From: Sporosarcina sp. JAI121
GTDB taxonomy: Bacteria; Bacillota; Bacilli; Bacillales_A; Planococcaceae
Length of the DNA: 64,000 nt
Assembly: GCF_013408665.1 (NCBI RefSeq)
Contig: NZ_JACCCL010000001.1
Location: 554,971 to 618,970 of the forward strand
Direction of reading: 5' to 3'
Below, one piece after another: positions 54,404-62,893 of this stretch. The translations under genes were made by a program, and so were the position numbers. Numbering within the stretch: the stretch's first letter is position 1; every line of letters begins with the position of its first letter. The notes under the pieces are model-generated. The model saw nothing but the letters and a program-made list of their open reading frames with translations, was not told the origin of the DNA and did no database searches.

Positions 54404-55090
54404 ATGGGTGAACGAATAATGGAATTACAAAAAAAAATTGCCGGAGAAAAAGCCGCAGAATTTATCAAAGACGGCATGATAATTGGGCTTGGTTCCGGCT
54501 CCACAGTGTATTGGATGTTAAAAAAACTTGGAGAAATGATTGAGCAAGGAATGAATGTTAAGGGAATCCCTTCTTCCATCCGCACTGAAGGATGGGCCCG
54601 AGAATTCGGAATTCCCCTAACTGATTTTTCAGAAGTTCAACTACTCGATTTGGCGATAGATGGTGCTAATGAAATTGATTCGAGGTTCAACCTTTCAAAA
54701 GGCGGCGGTGGATCATTGGTTCGGGAAAAAATCGTCAATACCCATTCAGCAAAATTGATTATTATTGCAGATGACACTAAATTAGTTTCACAATTGGGTA
54801 AGGCTCCCTTGCCAGTAGAAATCCTTCAATTTGGCTGGGAAGTAACTGCAATGAAAATTGCACAACTCGGATGTAAACCTGTTTTAAGGAGTCGGGAAGG
54901 CGTTAGTTTCGTTTCCGATAACGGAAATTATATCGTTGATTGTGAATTCGGATCAATTCCGAATCCTGAAAAACTTCATTACGAATTAAAGCAAATGGTA
55001 GGAGTTGTTGAGACTGGTTTATTCATTGGAATGACAGATATAGTTATTCTCGCAGGTAAAACAGGAGTAAAAGTGATTGAAGCGAAATAA
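54404..55090 (+). CDS. rpiA: Ribose-5-phosphate isomerase A
   Basis: A 228-residue RpiA: GLGSGSTVYWMLKKL, phosphate and catalytic residues in LAIDGANEIDSRFNLSKGGG (Asp and Glu) and SLVREKIV, then IADDTKLV and PVEILQFGW. Interconverts ribose 5-phosphate and ribulose 5-phosphate, the product of the 6-phosphogluconate dehydrogenase at the head of the island. ATG 54404 lies 6 bases after AAAGGGGTGA. Overlap context: the SDR gene follows after 16 bases. Confidence 0.95.
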   Translation: MGERIMELQKKIAGEKAAEFIKDGMIIGLGSGSTVYWMLKKLGEMIEQGMNVKGIPSSIRTEGWAREFGIPLTDFSEVQLLDLAIDGANEIDSRFNLSKGGGGSLVREKIVNTHSAKLIIIADDTKLVSQLGKAPLPVEILQFGWEVTAMKIAQLGCKPVLRSREGVSFVSDNGNYIVDCEFGSIPNPEKLHYELKQMVGVVETGLFIGMTDIVILAGKTGVKVIEAK

Positions 55091-55106
55091 AGCAGGGGGA
55101 TGTGCA

Positions 55107-55862
55107 ATGAAGAATCTCTTCGATGTAAAAGATAAGATTATTTTAATTACTGGTTCGACTAAAGGAATAGGCTACGCTCTAGCAAAAGGATTCTTGGATG
55201 TCGGAGCAAAAGTGATTATCAATGGGAGAGACCCTGAAAAAACAAATTGGATAGCTGCCCAATTAGGTGAAAATGCGTTTAGCTATGCTTTTGATGTTAG
55301 CGACCAAGATTCTGTGAATAAAGAGATTCAACACATTGAGGAGACAGTCGGGCCTATTGATGTACTCATAAATAACGCAGGAATACAGCGTCGAGCACTT
55401 CTTGAAGAGCTAACGGAGGAAGATTGGGAAACAGTCATCAATGTTAATTTAAGTTCTTCTTTTTATGTTTCACAATGTGTGTTCAAGTATATGAAACCTA
55501 GATTAAAAGGAAAGTTAATTCACATAACATCATTGAATGCGGAGGCTGCAAGACCAGGTATTGCGAATTATTGTGCCGCTAAAGGCGGATTGAAAATGCT
55601 GATGAAAGCAATGGCAACTGAATGGGGGAAATATAATATTCAAACGAACGCTATTGGACCAGGCTACTTTCTAACAGATTTGACGAAACCGCTTGCAAAT
55701 GATTCTACTTTTGATGAGTGGGTAAAGGCTGAAGTTCCATTACAGAGATGGGGGAACCCGGAAGAATTAATAGGAACAGCAATATATTTAGCCTCTAGTG
55801 CTTCTAATTATGTTAATGGTCATACTGTATATGTAGATGGAGGTTGGCAAGCTTCCTTATAA
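55107..55862 (+). CDS. SDR oxidoreductase, gluconate 5-dehydrogenase/KduD-like
   Basis: A 251-residue classical short-chain dehydrogenase: ILITGSTKGIGYALAKGF, INNAGIQRRALLEELTEEDW, catalytic Ser in HITSLNAEA and Tyr/Lys in NYCAAKGGLKML, and YVDGGWQASL at the end. The NNAGIQRR wording is typical of gluconate 5-dehydrogenases and KduD. It probably interconverts a 5-keto sugar acid with the aldonate that feeds the operon. ATG 55107 after AGGGGGATG. Confidence 0.9.
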   Translation: MKNLFDVKDKIILITGSTKGIGYALAKGFLDVGAKVIINGRDPEKTNWIAAQLGENAFSYAFDVSDQDSVNKEIQHIEETVGPIDVLINNAGIQRRALLEELTEEDWETVINVNLSSSFYVSQCVFKYMKPRLKGKLIHITSLNAEAARPGIANYCAAKGGLKMLMKAMATEWGKYNIQTNAIGPGYFLTDLTKPLANDSTFDEWVKAEVPLQRWGNPEELIGTAIYLASSASNYVNGHTVYVDGGWQASL

Positions 55863-55917
55863 GGTGTTAAATACCTAATCTATTCCTAATTGAATCATTC
55901 GATTGGGAGATTTCCTG

Positions 55918-55954
55918 TTTGAATAGTGTTCAAATTGTATTGGTGACTGTCACC
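55918..55954 (+). repeat. Palindromic repeat copy R7
   Basis: TTTGAATAGTGTTCAAATTG, TATT, core GGTGACTGTCACC 55942-55954. Closes the sugar-acid island; same orientation as R8 on the other side of the next gene. Confidence 0.85.
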
Positions 55955-56070
55955 TATATTCCAGTAGTACAAATGTAAAGTCCCTCACTTGGAAAAACAT
56001 ATCATTCGGCTATATAAAAGTGTACAAACAAGTAGGTCTATAAAATACACTAAACCTGGAGTGAATTAAA

Positions 56071-57135
56071 TTGAATGAACAAGAACCTAAAAAAGTCAGA
56101 GATAGGGGGATTACAATCGGTCGTCTTCCAGTCGGAATGAAAAATTGTATAACGGATGTGAAGGGTGTGAAAGTAGGTCATATAACGCTGGATAATCCAT
56201 TGCAGGGAGAAGAATACGCTGCTACAGGCGTGACGGCTATTATACCCCATGGCGATAATCTATTTAGGAATAAAGTAGTGGGCGCGAGCTATGTATTGAA
56301 CGGTTTCGGGAAAACAACAGGACTTGTCCAGGTAGACGAATTAGGTCTGATTGAGTCTCCGATTATGCTGACCAATACGTTTGGCGTTCCCGCAGTTTCG
56401 CAAGGGACATTACAGTATATGATAGAAGAAAACCCTGAGGTTGGAGATACGACCGGGACAATTAATCTGGTTGTCGGGGAATGCAATGACAGCAGGCTGA
56501 ACTCGATCCGCGAGCTATCGGTTCAGCCAAGTCACGCTGTTGCTTCTATTAAAGGCGCTTCCACTGATGCATCCCTGGAAGGGGCGGTTGGAGCAGGAAA
56601 AGGCATGATATGTTTTGGCTATAAAGGTGGAATTGGTTCTTCATCACGAATCGTCAATGACGGAGAAGGTGGGAAGACCTATACGGTCGGCTGCTTAGTC
56701 CTTAGTAACTTTGGTAGAAAAGAGGATTTTCAACATGAAAAATATAAACTGGATGACAACCGGGAAGTGCCTACGTATCCCAAACCGGCTGACGGATCCA
56801 TCATGATCGTCTTGGCTACAGATGCGCCGCTCGACAGCAGGCAGCTGCGCCGGGTAGCGAAAAGATGCGGAATCGGACTGGGAAGAACGGGCAGCCATTT
56901 CAGCAATGGCAGTGGTGACATAGTAATCGCTTTTTCGACAGCGCACAAGGTTCCGCATTTTACTACGAATACTGTCGAAACAAGGCGGCAATTGAGGGAG
57001 GATCACCCAGTCATGAATGACCTATTCCTTGGTGCGGCTGAAGTTACAGAAGAAGCGATATTGAATTCTTTATCGCAGGCAGTAGACACTACAGGGCGGA
57101 TGGGGACTACCGTTTATGCTTATCCGTTTGGCTGA
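56071..57135 (+). CDS. P1/S58 family peptidase (DmpA/NylC-like Ntn hydrolase)
   Basis: A 354-residue self-cleaving aminopeptidase-type enzyme: ITDVKGVKVGHITLDN, AATGVTAIIPHGDN, IESPIMLTNTFGVPAVSQG, GAVGAGKGMICFGYKGGIG, and the autocatalytic region PADGSIMIVLATDAPLDSRQ with the Ser that becomes the new N-terminal nucleophile. Acts on D-Ala, beta- or other unusual peptides. TTG 56071 follows TGGAGTGA. It stands alone, bracketed by repeats R7 and R8 in direct orientation. Confidence 0.9.
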   Translation: MNEQEPKKVRDRGITIGRLPVGMKNCITDVKGVKVGHITLDNPLQGEEYAATGVTAIIPHGDNLFRNKVVGASYVLNGFGKTTGLVQVDELGLIESPIMLTNTFGVPAVSQGTLQYMIEENPEVGDTTGTINLVVGECNDSRLNSIRELSVQPSHAVASIKGASTDASLEGAVGAGKGMICFGYKGGIGSSSRIVNDGEGGKTYTVGCLVLSNFGRKEDFQHEKYKLDDNREVPTYPKPADGSIMIVLATDAPLDSRQLRRVAKRCGIGLGRTGSHFSNGSGDIVIAFSTAHKVPHFTTNTVETRRQLREDHPVMNDLFLGAAEVTEEAILNSLSQAVDTTGRMGTTVYAYPFG

Positions 57136-57174
57136 ATGATGATAGTTTGAAAGTGGCTTAAAATTTTCCACCAT

Positions 57175-57221
57175 TAGAATTGTGTCAGAATTGACTCGGT
57201 GACTGTCACCCAGTCAATTCT
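57175..57221 (+). repeat. Palindromic repeat copy R8 (most symmetric copy)
   Basis: Core GGTGACTGTCACC 57198-57210 flanked by AGAATTGACT on the left and AGTCAATTCT on the right, making a 35-base near-perfect palindrome (57187-57221). Confidence 0.9.
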
Positions 57222-57411
57222 TCTTTTGTTAAAGTATTTTGATTTTTTAGTTATTAATGTTTACAAAATAATGCCAATGCAATAGAATTGGAGATAATGA
57301 ATCATGTTGAAACGCTCAAACGTTCATCACGCATGATCTACTAAAAAACACTTTATGAAAAACAATACTGCCTAATCTGTTGATATCCTTGTTGGATCCC
57401 TCACCGCAGAT

Positions 57412-57467
57412 AAAAGCCAGTTTAATTCGACTTACAGCTATACTGTAGTCTATTTGAACTGGCTTTT
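57412..57467. terminator. Terminator-like long-range hairpin
   Basis: AAAAGCCAGTT and AACTGGCTTTT, 11-bp perfect stem, with an inner TACAG/CTGTA stem. May end read-through from the peptidase gene. Confidence 0.55.
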
Positions 57468-57547
57468 AAATTTGTCCGGATCACTAAAAGTTTCCTCAAC
57501 AGTGTAACGAAAAAAAGATATAAATTTAATAATCATAATAATCTACC

Positions 57548-57577
57548 TTGACTAAAATTAATCAGAACTTGTATGCT
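57548..57577 (+). promoter_or_regulatory. Sigma-A-type promoter of the TAXI-TRAP operon
   Basis: TTGACT, 18 bases, TATGCT. Confidence 0.45.
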
Positions 57578-57758
57578 AAGATGAGTTCTAAATGGAAGGA
57601 ATAATTATCCTTGTTTATCGAAAAAAGGAATAATTGCTACTGGATTTAATTAGACAATTACATGTATATGAGTAAAGGAGGTTGAATATCAATTTCATAA
57701 CATCATGTGAGGAGCCAATTATTAACTAACATGCTAGAAAACTAGGGGGAATCTAATA

Positions 57759-58781
57759 ATGAAAAGATCAATATCTTTCTTAAGCTTGGCAATGGCATTT
57801 GTTTTTTTACTTTCCGCTTGTAATGCTGAAAATGCCGTTGAAAGTGAAAGTGTCGGTAATGATGATAGTCTCGGTGGTGATGATTATGCCAAGGCATTGG
57901 ATGGCGAATTCATCACGGTTCTTACGGGTGGTTCTTCCGGTGTTTACTTTCCGTTAGGAGGAACAATGGCGAAAATCTATCAAGATATGGGCGCTAAAGC
58001 AAACAGTCAATCTACGGCTGCATCGGCGGCTAATGCTACAACGCTCAATCAAGGCAAAGCAGAAATCGGTTTTTCTATGGGGGATGCGGCATCAGATGCT
58101 TATGAGGGAATAGATAGCTTTGAAAAACAAGGCGCGCAGGAAAATCTACGTTCCATTGCATCGCTTTATACGAATTATCTTCAAATTGTAGCAACGAAAG
58201 GTTCCGGCATTAAAACAATCGAGGATCTTAAGGGGAAAAGAGTGGCTGTCGGTGCACCTGCATCTGGAACAGAAATTAGCGCTCAGCGCGTGCTCGCTGC
58301 TTATGATATGACGTATGACGATATTAAAGCGGACTACCTATCTTTTTCTGAAGGTGTAGAAGGAATGAAGAATAATAATATTGATGCAGTCGTCATTTCT
58401 TCGGGACTTCCAAATGCCGGCGTATTGGAACTAGCTACAAGTAAGGAAATTGTTATTGTAGAAATTGATAAAGAAAAGATTTTAGAAATGCAAAAAGATT
58501 ATCCAACATTCTTCCCTACCGTCGTATCTAAAGATGTGTATATCGGAATGGATGCAGATGTTCATACGGTTGGTGTAAATAATGTACTTATTACACATAA
58601 AGATGTATCCGATGAAGTAGCATACGCAATGACTAGGGCGTTGTATGATAATATTTCACAATTACAAAATAGCCATAACGCCGCTAAAGACATTGATATT
58701 AAAAAAGCTTTAGAAAATCTACCCGCACCGCTGCACCCGGGAGCCAAGAAATACTTCGATGAACAAGGGATTAAGGAATAG
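57759..58781 (+). CDS. TAXI family TRAP transporter solute-binding lipoprotein
   Basis: A 340-residue receptor with a lipobox (LLSAC, Cys near 21). TAXI landmarks: FITVLTGGSSGVYFPLGGTM, SQSTAASAANATTLNQG, LRSIASLYTNYLQIVA, GKRVAVGAPASGTEISAQRV and PLHPGAKKYFDEQG. Binds the substrate outside and hands it to the fused permease two genes on. ATG 57759 after AGGGGGAA. TAXI systems carry dicarboxylates, amino acids or similar anions; exact ligand unknown. Confidence 0.93.
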   Translation: MKRSISFLSLAMAFVFLLSACNAENAVESESVGNDDSLGGDDYAKALDGEFITVLTGGSSGVYFPLGGTMAKIYQDMGAKANSQSTAASAANATTLNQGKAEIGFSMGDAASDAYEGIDSFEKQGAQENLRSIASLYTNYLQIVATKGSGIKTIEDLKGKRVAVGAPASGTEISAQRVLAAYDMTYDDIKADYLSFSEGVEGMKNNNIDAVVISSGLPNAGVLELATSKEIVIVEIDKEKILEMQKDYPTFFPTVVSKDVYIGMDADVHTVGVNNVLITHKDVSDEVAYAMTRALYDNISQLQNSHNAAKDIDIKKALENLPAPLHPGAKKYFDEQGIKE

Positions 58782-58815
58782 ACGTTTATTGTGTTAAAAG
58801 GTGATGCGGATAACT

Positions 58816-59307
58816 ATGAAAAAGCTTGTTGTTAGTATACTTCTAGTGTTGATTGCAACCGGAATCCTATTCATTCCGGTTCAATCAGGCTTTCTATTAA
58901 CAGACGTAGATGGAAAGCCGTTTTATTTCATTTCGGATAAGACAAAAAGAATCATCATAGGATGGCGCCATTCCGTCGAATTAACCCCATGGGAAGAGAC
59001 TTATCAAGTTTTAGATAATGGATTATTTTCGCTTGAATCTACTACGTACAAGTCATATGGGGCGGGGACTCCGGATACCGAGGGAACTGCGGAGATGCGT
59101 TCTGATGGTTTTATCCATGTAACAGGAATAAAGCGGGTCATACCCTATTACTCACTCCTTTACAGCCCTATTTCTCACTATACGATTGAGCTGTCAGGAA
59201 AAAAGTATCCATTAAGCATTTTTGTTCCTGATTATCAAATTGTACAGTTTCATTATGAGACACTTCCAATCTATAAATGGATTTCTATTAAATTTATCCA
59301 TAACTGA
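58816..59307 (+). CDS. DUF1850 domain protein associated with TAXI-TRAP
   Basis: A 163-residue protein with an N-terminal hydrophobic segment (LVVSILLVLIATGILFI) as anchor or signal, then IIGWRHSVELTPWEETYQV, SYGAGTPDTEGTAEM and a YPLSIFVPDYQI end: the DUF1850 pattern. Such genes are regularly found between the TAXI receptor and the fused permease, as here, and probably assist the transporter. ATG 58816 is preferred, with AAAGGTGATG upstream. Confidence 0.85.
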   Translation: MKKLVVSILLVLIATGILFIPVQSGFLLTDVDGKPFYFISDKTKRIIIGWRHSVELTPWEETYQVLDNGLFSLESTTYKSYGAGTPDTEGTAEMRSDGFIHVTGIKRVIPYYSLLYSPISHYTIELSGKKYPLSIFVPDYQIVQFHYETLPIYKWISIKFIHN

Positions 59308-59348
59308 AAATATTACTAACATCTTTCAATTAGGAGGAGGGAAATTAG

Positions 59349-61292
59349 ATGACTACTGAACATTCAGAGGAGCAAATCGATAATCAGAAGATAATGGAGA
59401 AGTTTGATACGGAGTCACGCTATAGAAATTTGACTGTTCCATGGATGATCCGCGTTGTTACACTTCTATCGGTCGGGCTGGCACTTTTTCACCTTGTTAC
59501 TTCTTTTACCGGACCACTTGTTACATTGCAACACCGGGCACTTCACACAGGCGTGATTTTGGCGCTTGTATTTCTGTTGTATCCCTCACGAAAAAAAGCC
59601 CCTCGGCAGCGTGCAACAATCATAGATTTCATTTTGGCCGCGTTGTCCATCGCAACGATTGCCTATATTTTTATTGATTATCTAGGTATTGTCCAAAGGG
59701 CGGGTATTCCAAGTCAGACAGACAAAATATTTAGCTTTCTAGTCGTCATGTTAGTAATAGAAGGGGGGCGCCGTGTCGTCGGTAACGGACTGACCGTCAT
59801 GTGCGCCCTCTTCTTATTGTATGCCTTTTTCGGTCCGCGACTTCCGACAATCATTGCCCATCGCGGATATTCAATTGAAGACATTCTGACGTATATGTAT
59901 TTAACGACAGAAGGTATATATGGAACAGCTATCGGTGTATCGGCTACATATATTTTCTTATTCGTCTTATTCGGGGCATTCCTGAATCGTACAGGAATGG
60001 GCCAGTTATTTAATGATACAGCGCTCGCAATAGCCGGCCATACTTCAGGGGGACCTGCAAAAGTGGCTGTATTATCTAGTGGTTTTCTCGGGTCAATCAA
60101 TGGATCAGCGATTGCAAACGTTGTAACGACAGGTGCATTCACCATTCCACTTATGAAAAAGACAGGTTACTCCAAAAACTTTGCTGGTGCTGTTGAAGCG
60201 GCGGCATCTGTCGGCGGTCAAATACTCCCTCCAGTAATGGGTGCAACAGCTTTCATAATGGCGGAAACACTTGGTATGCCATATGCCCAGATTGCACTTG
60301 CAGCACTTATACCAGGGATATTATATTACCTCGGAGTCATTATTGTTGTTCATTTACGTGCAAAAAAGCTTGGATTACGGGGTATGTCCAGGAAAGAACT
60401 TCCGAATATTAAAGCAGTCATGAAAGAGAGAGGACATTTATTAATTCCGCTTGCTATTTTGATCTATATGCTTTTTGGCGGATTCACTCCAATTTATGCC
60501 GCTGCTTGGGCAATTATTTCTACAGTTGTGATTGCAATGTTCAGGGCCACTACAAGAATGAATGTTAAAAGTATACTTCAAGCGCTTGAGGAAGGTACAC
60601 GTAGCGCATTGGGAGTGGCGATGGCGTGTGCAATGGTCGGGATTATCGTTGGCGTTGCATCGCTAACTGGTTTTGGTTTAAAGATGACCTCAGCAATACT
60701 GGTCCTTGGAAATGACACACTTATTTTAACGCTATTCTTTACGATGATTGCTTCGATTATTTTGGGGATGGGACTTCCATCGATTCCGACATATATTATT
60801 ACATCATCAATGGCGGCTCCTGCTCTCATGCAGTTTGGAATAGACCCTTTTATTTCACATATGTTCGTCTTTTACTTCGGCATTTTTGCTAACTTGACAC
60901 CGCCGGTAGCGCTTGCTGCATTCGCTGGAGCAGGAATTGCAGGTGGCGATCCAAATCGGACAGGTTTTATTTCCCTTAAGCTTGCGGGGGCGGGGATTCT
61001 TGTTCCATATGTTTTCGTCTATGCTCCTGCGTTGCTCATGCAGGATGCTTCCGCAGGGGAAATAGCATGGATTTCCATAACGACGGCAATTGGAATCCTC
61101 GCTCTGGGTGTGGCATTTGAAGGGTATTATTTCACGAATATTAACATGGTTTTCCGCATTATCGCTGCAGTCAGTGCGGTAACATTGGTCATACCAGGTG
61201 TTTTGACGGATACGATAGGGCTATGCTTATTCCTTGGGTTAACAGCTGCCCAGGTTGTTCAAAGGAAACGAAATACCGTTTCAACAGCATAA
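59349..61292 (+). CDS. TRAP transporter fused permease (4TM/12TM)
   Basis: A 647-residue membrane protein combining DctQ-like and DctM-like parts. After a hydrophilic N-terminus (about 35 residues) come DctQ-like helices, then SGGPAKVAVLSSGFLGSING, TTGAFTIPLMKKTGYSKNFA, AASVGGQILPPVMGATAF, and near the end GMGLPSIPTYIITSSM and FGIFANLTPPVALAAFAGAG, all typical of TAXI-type permeases. Partner of the receptor at 57759. Ribosome site TAGGAGGAGGG. Confidence 0.93.
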   Translation: MTTEHSEEQIDNQKIMEKFDTESRYRNLTVPWMIRVVTLLSVGLALFHLVTSFTGPLVTLQHRALHTGVILALVFLLYPSRKKAPRQRATIIDFILAALSIATIAYIFIDYLGIVQRAGIPSQTDKIFSFLVVMLVIEGGRRVVGNGLTVMCALFLLYAFFGPRLPTIIAHRGYSIEDILTYMYLTTEGIYGTAIGVSATYIFLFVLFGAFLNRTGMGQLFNDTALAIAGHTSGGPAKVAVLSSGFLGSINGSAIANVVTTGAFTIPLMKKTGYSKNFAGAVEAAASVGGQILPPVMGATAFIMAETLGMPYAQIALAALIPGILYYLGVIIVVHLRAKKLGLRGMSRKELPNIKAVMKERGHLLIPLAILIYMLFGGFTPIYAAAWAIISTVVIAMFRATTRMNVKSILQALEEGTRSALGVAMACAMVGIIVGVASLTGFGLKMTSAILVLGNDTLILTLFFTMIASIILGMGLPSIPTYIITSSMAAPALMQFGIDPFISHMFVFYFGIFANLTPPVALAAFAGAGIAGGDPNRTGFISLKLAGAGILVPYVFVYAPALLMQDASAGEIAWISITTAIGILALGVAFEGYYFTNINMVFRIIAAVSAVTLVIPGVLTDTIGLCLFLGLTAAQVVQRKRNTVSTA

Positions 61293-61308
61293 TTGTGTAA
61301 ATAAATTC

Positions 61309-61345
61309 AGCAGCGGGGAAGTTACTATTCTTCGCTGCTTTCCTA
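61309..61345 (+). terminator. Hairpin after the fused permease
   Basis: AGCAGCG and CGCTGCT arms around 17 bases, followed by TTCCTATT; a moderate terminator. Confidence 0.55.
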
Positions 61346-61385
61346 TTATGAAAGGGCGGCTGAATAACAGGAAAGGTAGAAGATA

Positions 61386-62843
61386 ATGAAATCATTCTCG
61401 GAAAAACAAAAAAGTCATAAAATTATTCTATTTACGAATGATCACTTCAAATCGATAGGGAGCGTAACTTTAGCTGTCTTGGTCTTTGTGTTGATGCTGT
61501 TCGGTCTGCCGGATACGTTTTCCGATTCTGCGAAGCTAATGACCGCCATTGTTAGTGCCGGGGTTCTTTTATGGACGTTGGAGCCCATTCCGATGGGACT
61601 TACTGCATTAATCGTTTTACTAGTAATGCTTTTATTTAATGTTGCCGAGTCGTCTATAATCTTTAGTGGATTTGCTTCTCCTGCTACCTACCTAATTGTT
61701 GGAGGGATGATGCTTGCTGAAGCGGTAAATGAGACATCTTTGATAAAAAGGGTCACTTATAAAATACTAAGTAGATGGGGTACCCATTCCAAAGGGCTAT
61801 TAGGTAGTTTGATCATTATTCAGCAAATTCAGGCCCTATTTATACCATCAACGGCCGTACGTTCCGCATTAATGTTACCGATCGCATCGATGGTCATAAA
61901 AACCGTTGATGCAAAGCCTGAAAGTAATTTGAGAAAAATGATTATGTTGGGCGTTGCTTTTGGAGGGAATATTAGTGGAACAGCAATCATGACAGCAGCG
62001 ATTGGGAATATTTTAACCGTAGAGCTTCTCAATCGTATAGCTGGAATAAAAATAACGTACTTTCAATGGTTTTTGTATACATTTCCGTTATGGCTACTAT
62101 TGATTCCCGCAGTATGGCTTTTATTATTGAAAATGTTTCCGTTGCCGAAAGAGCAACAATCATTTCCCATGATAAAAGCGGAAATGGAATCAAAGCTAGA
62201 AGAATTAGGCCCTGTCAATAATCGGGAGCTTCGCTGTTTAGTTATCCTTCTTTTTATTGTAGGACTATGGATAACTGAACCGTTCCACGGCATGCATCCG
62301 TGTATACCTGCTTTAATCGGGACAGTGTTGATGACTTTACCGGGGATCGGCTGCGCCAACTGGGATGCTGTTGTGAAAATTAATTACAATACTATATTGC
62401 TAATAAGCGTCACACTATCAATGGGTTACACGCTAATCGATTCAGGTGCTGCAGATACGATCAGCGAATATTTGAGTGTAGATTGGTTTTTATCGTCCAT
62501 ACAAAATCCATTGCTTGCTGTGATAATAACTATATTCATGGCGCAACTTTTCCACAAATTGATATCAAACGTTGCAACTGCAGTTGTCACGCTCGTTCCG
62601 ATTATTTTGAGCGTGGCCTCAAATGCCAATGTAGACCCATTAGCAATTGGATTTACAGCTGGACTGACAAGCCTATACGGTTTTCTGTTAGTCGTTGAAA
62701 CAATGCCGAATTTATTGGCACATAGTTCTGGAATGATCGCACAAAGAGACTTTTTAAAACCTGGTTTGTATGCGACGTTACTAACCATTATCGCAACAAT
62801 CTTTATAGCGTCTACGTGGTGGAAAATAATCGGTCTGGTATAA
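61386..62843 (+). CDS. SLC13/DASS family anion:Na+ symporter
   Basis: A 485-residue, 11-13-helix permease: LEPIPMGLTALIVLLVMLLF, GFASPATYLIVGGMMLAEAV, FIPSTAVRSALMLPIA, the GNISGTAIMTAAIGN hairpin region, and SNVATAVVTLVPIILSVASN as the second signature. The two helical hairpins with SxT-type motifs mark DASS carriers of di- and tricarboxylates or sulfate. Followed by a glycolate-oxidase-like gene, so a hydroxy or keto acid is plausible. Ribosome site weak (GAAAGGTAG). Confidence 0.88.
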   Translation: MKSFSEKQKSHKIILFTNDHFKSIGSVTLAVLVFVLMLFGLPDTFSDSAKLMTAIVSAGVLLWTLEPIPMGLTALIVLLVMLLFNVAESSIIFSGFASPATYLIVGGMMLAEAVNETSLIKRVTYKILSRWGTHSKGLLGSLIIIQQIQALFIPSTAVRSALMLPIASMVIKTVDAKPESNLRKMIMLGVAFGGNISGTAIMTAAIGNILTVELLNRIAGIKITYFQWFLYTFPLWLLLIPAVWLLLLKMFPLPKEQQSFPMIKAEMESKLEELGPVNNRELRCLVILLFIVGLWITEPFHGMHPCIPALIGTVLMTLPGIGCANWDAVVKINYNTILLISVTLSMGYTLIDSGAADTISEYLSVDWFLSSIQNPLLAVIITIFMAQLFHKLISNVATAVVTLVPIILSVASNANVDPLAIGFTAGLTSLYGFLLVVETMPNLLAHSSGMIAQRDFLKPGLYATLLTIIATIFIASTWWKIIGLV

Positions 62844-62893
62844 AGTTTCGAAGAGTACGGTTTCGCTGTGCAGATGTAGAAGGGGGTGATGTA

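Larger units (their letters stand above)
57136..57758. other. Intergenic region before the TAXI-TRAP genes
   Basis: No gene seen in about 620 bases. Contains repeat R8, a large hairpin at 57412-57467, the promoter at 57548-57577 and an apparent leader of about 175 bases. Confidence 0.6.

Noticed and set aside
23083-57210. CRISPR array or phage-type direct repeats from the recurring 13-mer
   Set aside because: Copies are kilobases apart, palindromic and in both orientations, with no regular spacers or cas genes.
23083-57210. The GGTGACTGTCACC palindrome as an operator for one regulator
   Set aside because: Conserved one-sided flanks, placement at gene ends as well as starts, and the RAYT bracketing fit a mobile repeat better; binding by a host protein is not excluded.
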